DNA from: Magicicada cassinii
Taxonomy: Eukaryota; Arthropoda; Insecta; Hemiptera; Cicadidae
Length of the DNA stretch: 30,995 bases
Assembly (NCBI GenBank): GCA_028571305.1
Contig: JAOXNS010000034.1
Location: 1 to 30,995, forward strand
Direction of reading: 5' to 3'
Part shown: piece by piece, positions 24,204 to 30,995 of the stretch
Position numbering within the stretch: the stretch's first letter is position 1
Layout of the letters: every line of letters starts with the position of its first letter
Made by a program: the position numbers and the translations under genes
Notes under the pieces: model-generated
What the model saw: only the letters and a program-made list of their open reading frames with translations
Databases searched by the model: none
What the model was told of the DNA's origin: nothing

Positions 24204-26189
24204 CTATAACAGAGTTGACGCCAGCCGTGAGACCGTGAGACATTGTACGCTTGTTAACAAACATAAAACTACGAAACAAACAATAATACGTTAGTAAAAG
24301 TACACTGACTTATTAAAGTTGAACATCGATTCTTACGGAGGAAGAAATATACACACCGACTAAAGTAAAATATGTATTACTGAGAACGTCCCCGAAAGAA
24401 GCTTTTCAACGTAAACAACGCTCATCATGAAAATAACTAAAGATTAGCTATCTAATGTTACTATTATGAGCAGAAGGAGACGTTGTAATGAATACGGGTT
24501 TGAATGATTTGAAAGACGACTATTCTCGTTCAAAGTTACGAAAAACAGTGCCTTGAACTGAGAGGGTACCAAAAAAGTTGAACAGACGTCTGCTGTTTCA
24601 TTATAATCTCCACAACGAACACACATATTGTTTTATGTAAATGATCAATTATCGTTATAACTGCACGTTTACTAAATGGTGGGAGGGTCCGTAATTCAGT
24701 AAACGAACACTATTGCATAACATTAAGTCTTAAGACTTCGCACGTAGTGGATAATGGAACTGGTCTCCATCGGAGACGTATGGGAAAATTCCATCTTGAA
24801 GTAGTACAGGCATGTCTGTCATTTGGTGGCGCCCCACGAGTACAGTTTGCTGAGAACGCCATGGATATCAAACGCGAGCCTGGTTGTAGTGGGCCCTGTT
24901 GATAAGAAACAGTGTTACTAACGTGTTAACACGATCAATTGACATCTGAAGGATGAGTACTATGTCGAATGTACCTGCGACGATCAGTGTTACTACAAAA
25001 TAGAGATACAAAATTATATGAAGAGTCAATTGCATTGTATATTTTCAAGATGAAGATGAACTGGCGATGACTGCTTTATTTACTGAAACGTGATGAATAT
25101 AAATGCACGTATATCTTTTTCCATCGGTAAACTCTTTCATACAAACACTAATAAGACTTTCCATTTGTTCCTATAAGAACTACCTCTGTGCTCTGAGTAG
25201 GTCGGTATTATTAAACTAACTAGTTCTGTCAACTTTAATCGTTAAATCCGTACACTCGATAGAACTATTCAATACATAACTAATTCTCGTACAGTGAACA
25301 ACGATTATACCGTTCTCACAAGTGTCCTCATTCCTTCACGTCTTAAGCCAACGTTCATTGCACCTCATTCAATCGTGACTGCGATTAACATACATTTATG
25401 AGGGTGACTAAGTACTCTTCTTCTTCATAAATATTTTTATTTTTTCAATGTACACAAGTAAACAGAACGGAATAAGGTCAACAGCAGCAAAAGTGTTTAC
25501 TCCACTCGTCAAACAGCACTCAACCATCCGCCGCCGGTAGAAAAACTGTAAGACATACATCAATTGTGTTGGATTCGCCGGAAAGAAAGTCGACTTGGGT
25601 TTCATGCTGATTAATACCTCATTCACTCATACCAAGTGCTCTTGTTAAATAGCACATCTATACAAAACACGAGAAGTACGTGTGTTACTTATTCAACTGG
25701 TCTCAGTACGCTCGTTTTTTACAACACTCCTTTAGATCAAATGATCTAAAGTAATTAGTTATAAACGGTTCTACTGTTACCCGATACAATTTGCTTCCCC
25801 GTAACAGACGGTTTCTTTTTCACTTTGGTGAGAAACTTCGAACAACGTGAACATGATTTTATCACAGGAAATCTTAATTAAATATTGGTTGCATTATCTT
25901 TCCGGGGATAGCAATGATCGTGTTTGCAGAACAGAGGGAATTGATAATATTAAATAGCCACCAGAGAAATCGACAGTCACATACAATTTGTTATTAGTTA
26001 CAAATTTACTAACAGACCCACAAAAATAATCACAATCGCCTTACATGAATTCTACGGTATCCAACACGTGATTACGAAGTAATAAAAACGACTAATTGTC
26101 AGTAATAATACCGCAACGCGGCTATACACTTTAACACTCAGACGCTGATCGGTGTAAACGAATTTGCAGAAAAAAAACTGTCTAATTTT
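24204..26189. other. Gene-free stretch with several short palindromes
   Basis: No recognised gene. Perfect palindromes or inverted repeats lie at 24725-24738 (AAGTCTTAAGACTT), 24763-24777 (GTCTCC arms with a 3-base loop) and 25730-25751 (CTTTAGATCA arms with a 2-base loop). A possible further GATGA...GAAACGTG string lies at about 25047-25096 but is too degenerate to call. Confidence 0.5.
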
Positions 26190-26370
26190 GCCGCCGAATG
26201 TACACCCAACCCTAATCGAGGGTATGACTGAGGGACGTAGTGGCAGTGGAAGACCCCAGACAGGAGTGCGTGAAAGTGATAAAAGGAGGAAGAAGGTAGA
26301 TGCCTATGGGGTGATTAAGAGACTGTCTTCGGAAGGGAAGAAACTGCAAGCATTCCAACCTCTGGGGTGA
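26190..26370 (+). mobile_element. Possible LINE C-terminal tail fragment
   Basis: The plus-strand translation includes IEGMTEGRSGSGRPQTG and then VDAYGVIKRLSSEGKKLQAF before a stop near 26368. This resembles the extreme C-terminus of arthropod LINE polymerases (pattern EG.R.RGRPRT, then Y.ELKRL..DR..W). The length is only about 55 residues, the aromatic residues expected at the end are missing, and nothing upstream is recognisable. The call is tentative; a chance low-complexity frame is possible. Confidence 0.35.
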
Positions 26371-26837
26371 GGACAAGAAGAAGAAATTATACGCCCAGCC
26401 TACATGTCTTGTTGTGTAATGTAGACTAATAGGTTCCTGCCGTTCGAGCTATTTCCAAAATGTGCGAGCGGTGCTGTTTGTGGGAAAAGTTATAAAAATA
26501 CTGACGTCTGCTCGATTAAAGATCGTTACCAGATGACTCACAGCAGTTCGCAAGAGTAATGGTTTCTTTCGTTGGAGAAATGTCGGGTTTCTTACAACTG
26601 GATTTTACCAATAAGACTACAACCCACCTGAAGTATTTTGTATCTCTTCTGTCTCTACTGTAGTCTTATATCGCTTAACGTTGTCAATATCGCTGTGGTA
26701 ATCTACCGTCTCTTAGTGAATTTGATGTATGGCTGCAGAAGCACGCTTGATGTAAGCGGGAAAAATAATATTAAACTCGAGTAAAACAATACGATAAATG
26801 ACTTTTTTTGTAATACTAAGGGTTATAGAAGAACCTG

Positions 26838-26935
26838 CTGGTGGCAGAGTAGGTTACCAATTTGAGCTGTACGGATTGAGTATAATTTTACGGCGCTAGA
26901 CTGACGTACTTAGTTTCTCGCAGGACTTGAACTCG
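26838..26935 (+). repeat. Weak tRNA-like (SINE-type) fragment
   Basis: TGGCAGAGTAGG matches the Pol III A-box consensus TRGCNNAGYNGG exactly. GGCGCTAGACTGA downstream resembles the D-arm and anticodon-stem part of a leucine tRNA, and GGACTTGAACTC resembles a decayed B box. About 35 bases between the A box and the tRNA-like middle do not fit a tRNA, so this is not a functional tRNA gene. A decayed tRNA-derived SINE is the best guess. Confidence 0.3.
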
Positions 26936-26942
26936 TTCCCGC

Positions 26943-26972
26943 ACCAGTGAGAAGCCACGGCTGAAACGTTTG
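26943..26972 (+). repeat. GTGAGA, hairpin, GAAACG module
   Basis: GTGAGA is followed by a four-base stem (AGCC paired with GGCT) and then GAAACGTTTGG. This is the same order as the hammerhead-like core at 27120-27146, but in the opposite orientation and about 150 bases away. The first core box is degenerate, so I treat it as a possible relic. Confidence 0.35.
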
Positions 26973-27119
26973 GTCTTTGTTATTGTGTTAATTGTTAAGT
27001 TTTTAAATTTTACTAACCGTTGTTATTTTACACGATGAACAGCTAAAATAATAAAAAATACTTTATATAATATTGAAACTTTCTCTTGTGAAACTTACTT
27101 GTCTTTGTCGTCGAACGCG

Positions 27120-27146
27120 TTTCGGCGTCGTGTTCGCCTTCATCAG
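27120..27146 (-). ncRNA. Hammerhead-ribozyme-like core
   Basis: On the minus strand the order is CTGATGA, one extra A, the stem GGCG / CGCC around a seven-base loop, then GAAA. CUGAUGA, stem II and GAAA in that order are the conserved core of hammerhead ribozymes, and hammerheads have been described in Penelope-like elements. Two features argue against activity: the extra A before stem II, and the lack of a clear stem I pairing between the flanks. The first box overlaps the stop codon of the Penelope-like reading frame. I infer a Penelope-associated ribozyme or its relic. Confidence 0.5.
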
Positions 27147-27591
27147 CTTAGAAACAGACTGCCAGTATTTATTAACGGTTGTTGTTTGGAAGGTATAGTG
27201 GGGGTGGTGTGTAGAGGAAGGGGATTGGCGCGGGGATCCAAATTATTGTTTGTTTTTTGTATAATGGTGTCGAAAAGTGTATGTGATTTATATTGTAATT
27301 GGTCGTTTAGTATGTTGTTTGGTTGTGTTGTGTGGTATTTGTATATTTCATACTGTTCAGCTGTGTTGAGTTTTCGACCTTTGGGTAAGAGGTGTAATAT
27401 TTCAAGATTAGTATCTATGTTGGTGTAGCTATGGTTATGTGTGTGGCAAACGCAGAATGTATATTGTTGTTGGATAGGGCCTTTAGGTGTTCAGAGTAAC
27501 GGGATGAAAAAGATCTTCCCTTCTGGCCTGTGTAGAAACTATTGCAGTTATTGCAATTTAATTTGTAAACACCTTTTAATTTAATAAACCT
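27143..27591 (-). mobile_element. Penelope-like retroelement fragment (GIY-YIG endonuclease and C-terminus)
   Basis: The translation starts FIKLKGVYKLNCNNCNSFYT and continues GQKGRSFSSRYSEHLKAL. This shows the GVY, CxxC, YTGQ and R...H pattern of the GIY-YIG endonuclease at the C-terminus of Penelope-like polymerases. After a change of frame, NHSYTNIDTNLEILHLL, LNTAEQYEIYKYH and NNILNDQLQYK give the typical family end, with a stop at 27145-27143. The reverse transcriptase part is absent, so the fragment is strongly 5'-truncated, and it is broken. Its upstream edge joins in frame to a Tigger-type transposase fragment. Downstream lies the hammerhead-like core; the 3' border is not clear but may be near 27060. 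Confidence 0.85.
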
Positions 27592-27894
27592 CCAAGATTC
27601 TGCGCACCAATATAAGACATCCTTCATGTTGATATTCTTCAGTGCATCTTTCAATTAGCCATTCTCATTATATTCCAGTAAAAGTGAACGAAGTAATAAT
27701 CGACGGTAGTTTCTTTTGAAACAGTCAAGGACACCGTGGTCCATTGGCTGCACTAAACTGGTTACATTCGGAGGGAAGAATGCCACTTCAATTTCCCCGC
27801 TTTTTAAGTTGCTTGGATGAGCACATGAATTATCAATCACGAGTATAGCCTTCGAAGCCCTTTCTATCCCAAATTTTGGAGATTTGTGGAACAT
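27592..27894 (-). pseudogene. Tigger-type DDE transposase fragment
   Basis: About 100 residues of a pogo/Tigger-type transposase. KAILVIDNSCAHPS carries the second catalytic aspartate. FFPPNVTSLVQPMDHGVL carries the third, and FKRNYRRLLLRSLLLE follows. One in-frame TAA (27657-27655) interrupts it. The same frame then continues with LKDALKNINMKDVLYWCAESW, matching the INM.DA.YWIA.AW helix found after the catalytic core in Tigger and jerky proteins. N-terminal domains and the first aspartate are missing. The protein family differs from the pogo-like element at 28231-30995 (VIDNSCAHPS against LLDNHDSHLS), so it is a separate insertion. At 27592 it passes in frame into Penelope-like sequence. Confidence 0.85.
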
Positions 27895-28228
27895 TTTTTT
27901 TTTAGTACTTCTGTTTTAAAATGCTTTTAGAAACATATTTTTTCAAAATTTTTTTTACAAATATACTCTGTAGAGACATGTTGTTTTAAAACAACATTGG
28001 GACTTAGCGGAGAAGGATGTCGCGGAGCAAATAATGTACAACACTAATCACTTCTCACCAGCTAGCTGGTGGAAAATCTAAAGTGTTTATTAGGAATAAT
28101 CAATATATGAAAGTAACAGTCTATTTTTACACATTTTAAGAGGAATAGTATTTAAAATAGTGTATTATTATATATAATAAAAAAGAATTAGTCCATCATT
28201 TACAAAAATATAAACTGTCAATTACAAG
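27895..28228. other. AT-rich spacer with 20-bp palindrome
   Basis: There is no coding sequence. A perfect 20-base palindrome (ATGTTGTTTTAAAACAACAT) lies at 27978-27997. It is followed by GGGACTTAGCGGAGAAGG, which might belong to the terminal part of the neighbouring Tigger relic, though no partner end is visible. Confidence 0.5.
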
Positions 28229-28230
28229 TA

Positions 28231-28256
28231 GGGGAGACCGGGGCATGTTTTCCCAC
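28231..28256 (+). repeat. Terminal repeat end of the pogo-like element
   Basis: The sequence begins GGGGAGACCGGGGCATGTTT and continues TTCCCA, preceded by TA. GGGGCA-GTTTTCC recurs at 28440-28450 and 28473-28486. The opposite terminal repeat is outside the window, so the inverted pairing cannot be confirmed here. Confidence 0.65.
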
Positions 28257-30288
28257 TTTTTTAATTTATTTTTTATAAATTTTTCAGTTGTATTTTTTAT
28301 TGAGTTTTTGGTATCATTCCTCTTCTGATATCTTAAACTACACATTAGTACACATATTATGAGTAGTTTGCTATAGAATGATTAAAAAAATCGCAAAGAG
28401 TCTAGTCATGTCTTGTTGGAAGACTTGGGCCCCGTATGCGGGGCAAGTTTACTAAGATATTTATAACATGTAGGGGCAAGTTTTCCAAGTATTCTAAAGA
28501 GTCAAAACAGGTAATAAATATTTTCAATTCAGAACCAGACTTTTTATTTTACCACACACTTTGTTTGAATGAATACATTGTATCAAAATAATAATTAAAA
28601 ACTAAAAATAAGATTTTATTGAAAAAACACATAGTTTTGCATGATGTTTGGATGTTTTAGTCCTTTACTTAAAAACATTCTTCATCAATATCGCTATCAC
28701 AATGAACACACACAAAAAACAAGGAATCCCCATTTGTACATGCCTCATGTGCCCATTTTTTGCATATTGTGCATTGAACCCACTTTTCTTTAGGCTTTGA
28801 ATTCCCAAAAGATTCGAAACAATAAATGCAAAGGCAGTTTTCATCGTCTTCCTCATCACTACTGCTTTCATTCTGTTTTTTAGGCTTTGATACTTTCTTT
28901 CCTTTTTTAGTTAATTCCTCAAACAATTTATTTCTTATATTTTTTTTATTTTTCTCTTTTGTAGCAGTTTTTTAGCAATTTTTTTTTTATTTCCTGTTCT
29001 AGCTTAAGTATATTCTTTATTGGGGTGTCTGTCAGAATTTCGGATTTTCTTTTCTTCTTTCTGCGTTTTATTTCCTTCCTTGGCGCTGCCTTCTCAAAAG
29101 GACGGACTTCTTCGGGAGTAGGGAAGGGTTGTTTTGATGTAGAAGGAACTGCTGCTTGGGAATTGCTTGGGGTAGGATGGCTGGATGGAGAAGAACTTAT
29201 GGAGCCACTAAGTTGTTTTGGTTCGGAAGTCGGGTTAGGAATGGGTTCAACTGGATTAGGTGTAACTGGAGGGGGTCTATCAGTAAAGTATGATGGCATA
29301 AAGTCAGTGTCTGTAAAAATTTTTGGGTTTAGTGGAAAAATCCCCAAAACTCGAAACCCAGCCATAATATTAACTGGCGTCACTGCTTGGGGAGTGGCTG
29401 TAGCCAAAATAGATGGGATATCGTAGATTGTCATGGGCCTTTTATGAGTACAAATCCAAGCATCACAAGCGGTGTTTATATGCTTTTTAAGTGGGCCATA
29501 TACACCTCGGTCTAAAGGTTGTAGCTTGTGGCTACAATGAGGGGGAAAGAAAGCAGAGTTACGCCATTGTCCTTAAAATAATCCAGCGCTTCTGCAGAAA
29601 GATGGGAGTCATGGTTATCTAACAGTAGTAGACATGGATTTTGTTTTGAGCATCGTGCATAAGACACAAAGTGTTTAGCAAACTTGACAAAGTTTTTTTC
29701 AATCATCCAGCCTGATTGGTTTGCATCACCTGTGCATCCCAAAGGTCCGTCACGAATAAAGTGATCATGGAATTTGAGTCTCGGGAAAACCATAAATGGT
29801 GGAATGCTGTTGCCACCAGCATTTACAGCATATGCTGCAGTGACTAATGTGCCTCTTTCTGCCGATGTTAATTTGCCTATTTGTTTGAATCCACGGCGTG
29901 CTACTATCCTGTTTGGCTTTTGAACGGTAGTAATACCGGTTTCGTCCATGTTCCATATATCAGTAGGCCCTAACTTCAAACGATATTATTTTCAAATTTG
30001 TGAAAAACATGTCAACATTTGTCCTGTTGAAGCTAGTAGCTCGGGACATGCTCGTAGCCTGGGGGGTCCTAATAGAGAGTGTTTTGTTTCTTTTCAGAAA
30101 AGACGTAAACCAATCAGGCCCTGCAATTGCATTTTCTGTCCAACTAAGAGAAACTGTACGGTTACATGCCAAAGCGTAGGTAGGCTATATGCAAATCGCC
30201 TAACTTCTTTGGGAGTTAGTCCAAAATATATGTCTGACGCTTTCATTAGGTACTCAACCAGCATCTTTTCTTGTTCAGGATCAAAAAC

Positions 30289-30450
30289 CTGCACAGACAA
30301 ACTCCAAAAACAGGCCTGATTAGTATTCTGGTAAATCATCACAAAAAACTTGCCCCTAATGATTAACGCGGTTTATCTGACAAATAATTATAATTTTTAA
30401 ATCTAATTAGCCTACAATAACGTTTAAAAATTTTATAGACCTATACTTAC
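30289..30450 (-). other. Intron of the pogo-like transposase
   Basis: The donor GTAAGTATAG (30450-30441) is close to the consensus. The acceptor is a T-rich stretch ending CTGTGCAG (AG at 30290-30289). Both exons meet between codons, giving HRS followed by VFDPEQE, the expected junction ahead of the CENPB-type region. The intron holds an inverted copy of the subterminal motif (AAAACTTGCCCC, 30345-30356). Confidence 0.7.
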
Positions 30451-30630
30451 ACTTCGGTGTTTTGTGTAACCGATCCATGGTATGACCAGTTGAGGCGTTG
30501 TAGGCAGCACTTGAAGATGGGGCACTTCAGGCTGTGGCTCTTCAAGAGATGGCACTTCAGGACGTTGTAGGTCTACTTCAGGAGAGGGAGGTTCAGGCTG
30601 TGAAACTTCAAGAGAGGACTCTAATGCCGG

Positions 30631-30720
30631 AGGCACAACTGCTGCAGGCATAATTTCTGAAGGCACAACTGCTGCAGGCACTATTTCTGTAGACACTATT
30701 TCTGGAGGCACTACTACTGG
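30631..30720 (-). repeat. In-frame 15/30-bp minisatellite inside transposase exon 1
   Basis: Two 30-base units (30631-30660 and 30661-30690), starting AGGCACAACTGCTGCAGGCA, are followed by two related 15-base half-units. All lie in the reading frame and encode imperfect VVPxEIxxxEIVPAA-type repeats. The unit length is a multiple of three, so copy-number change would keep the frame. Confidence 0.8.
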
Positions 30721-30995
30721 GATAACTTCCGAAGTAGGCTTATACTTCTTCCAATAGTTGTTCAAAGTTCTAGGTTCAATACGAAAGTCTAAGGCTGCTC
30801 GCCTAACACTAGTTCCTTGTCTAACTGCTGCGAGAGCTGCATTTATTTGATCACGGCTGTAAGTGCCTCTGTCGGTCATCCTTTTATAGTTGCCTCAATC
30901 TGCAAAAAGGATATTTTGTAATAAATATCGTAGATATATTTTGTTCTATTTAATTTAGTAGGCCTATCTGCAAAATGTTCAAACAATTTTAGTCC

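Larger units (their letters stand above)
28669..30879 (-). pseudogene. pogo-like transposase with psq HTH, CENPB region, DD35D core and PHD-like finger
   Basis: Exon 1 (30879-30451, 143 codons) starts MTDRGTYSRDQINAALAAV. Residues 7-46 form a psq-type helix-turn-helix, followed by a Pro/Glu/Val-rich repeat linker. A 162-bp intron (phase 0) leads to exon 2 (30288-28669). That exon has VFDPEQEKMLVEYL and GLTPKEVRRFAYS, then a CENPB-type DNA-binding half (AGPDWFTSFLKRNKTLSIR). The catalytic core has aspartates at 29946-29944 (WNMDETG), 29619-29617 (LLLLDNHDSH) and 29512-29510 (QPLDRG). With one base restored the last two are 35 residues apart, hence DD35D. A Pro/Ser-rich and a Lys-rich linker lead to a C-terminal C4HC3 finger (CIYC, CTIC, HEAC, CVHC; 28809-28690). 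Frame changes occur near 30160-30180, 29975-29985, 29556-29566 and 28970-28980. The last two lie in C and A runs, so assembly indels are possible. In its present form it is not translatable as one protein. Confidence 0.85.
28231..30995 (-). mobile_element. pogo-like DNA transposon, cut by the window edge
   Basis: A pogo-family (Tc1/mariner superfamily) element encoding a transposase on the minus strand. The inner end starts at 28231 with GGGGAGACCGGGGCATGTTT, directly after TA (28229-28230), the usual target of this superfamily. The motif GGGGCAAGTTT or GGGGCATGTTT occurs three times in this end (28240, 28440, 28473). It occurs once inverted inside the intron (30345-30356), as expected for subterminal transposase-binding repeats. 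The other terminal repeat is not in the window, so the element runs past 30995. Bases 30880-30995 are its 5' untranslated part. The coding region is interrupted but every domain is still recognisable. Confidence 0.85.

Noticed and set aside
24850-24905. Short frame with MDIKREPG, like the start of some insect zinc-finger genes
   Set aside because: It stops within about 14 codons and has no donor site or downstream zinc fingers.
27099-27428. A 109-codon plus-strand frame
   Set aside because: It is antisense to the C-terminal part of the Penelope-like fragment, whose motifs are on the minus strand.
29025-29426. A 133-codon glycine-rich plus-strand frame
   Set aside because: It is the antisense shadow of the proline/serine-rich linker of the pogo-like transposase.
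1-30995. CRISPR array, bacterial operon, rRNA or functional tRNA genes
   Set aside because: No regularly spaced direct repeats, no ribosome-binding-site/operon layout and no complete tRNA cloverleaf or rRNA signature were found on either strand.
1-30995. LTR retroelements, endogenous viruses or Polintons
   Set aside because: No paired long terminal repeats, gag, protease, integrase, capsid or envelope-like sequences were seen.

Overview
The window looks like intergenic or intronic DNA from a repeat-rich animal nuclear genome, most likely an arthropod and plausibly an insect. This inference rests on the AT-rich composition, the lack of any long open host gene in about 31 kb, and the mix of decayed transposons (mariner, hAT-like, pogo/Tigger, RT-bearing LINEs, a Penelope-like fragment). 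No bacterial-type operon, tRNA, rRNA, CRISPR array or recognisable host exon was found. I cannot name the species.

Layout. Positions 1-4060 hold no recognised gene, only short microsatellites and a (CA)n(CG)n tract. A decayed LINE reverse-transcriptase fragment lies at about 4060-4760 (+), and a second, different LINE C-terminal fragment at about 9240-9640 (+). A non-autonomous hAT-like element occupies 11547-12307 and has a degenerate 8-bp target duplication. A 42-bp tandem duplication follows at 12552-12640. Two partial mariner copies face each other at 14795-15576, forming a large inverted repeat. A 566-bp MITE with long terminal inverted repeats and TA target duplications lies at 18436-19001. 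A fold-back pair of about 62-bp arms lies at 23940-24203. A possible third LINE tail (26190-26370) and a weak tRNA-like SINE fragment (26838-26935) follow.

The right end (27060-30995) is the richest part and is all on the minus strand. A Tigger-type DDE fragment runs in frame, through one stop, into the GIY-YIG endonuclease region of a Penelope-like element. The stop codon of that Penelope-like fragment sits inside a hammerhead-ribozyme-like core. Next comes a large pogo-like transposon, cut by the window edge. Its transposase has a psq-type helix-turn-helix, a phase-0 intron, a CENPB-type DNA-binding region, a DD35D catalytic core and a C-terminal C4HC3 (PHD-like) zinc finger. It carries about four frame changes, two of them in homopolymer runs, so assembly error is a live alternative to true decay.

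No gene here appears to work with another. The window is a record of successive insertions. The most interesting structures are the hammerhead-like hairpin modules that recur with Penelope-type sequence, the in-frame Tigger/Penelope chimera, the convergent mariner pair and the PHD-bearing pogo transposase. I found no clear undescribed functional system.
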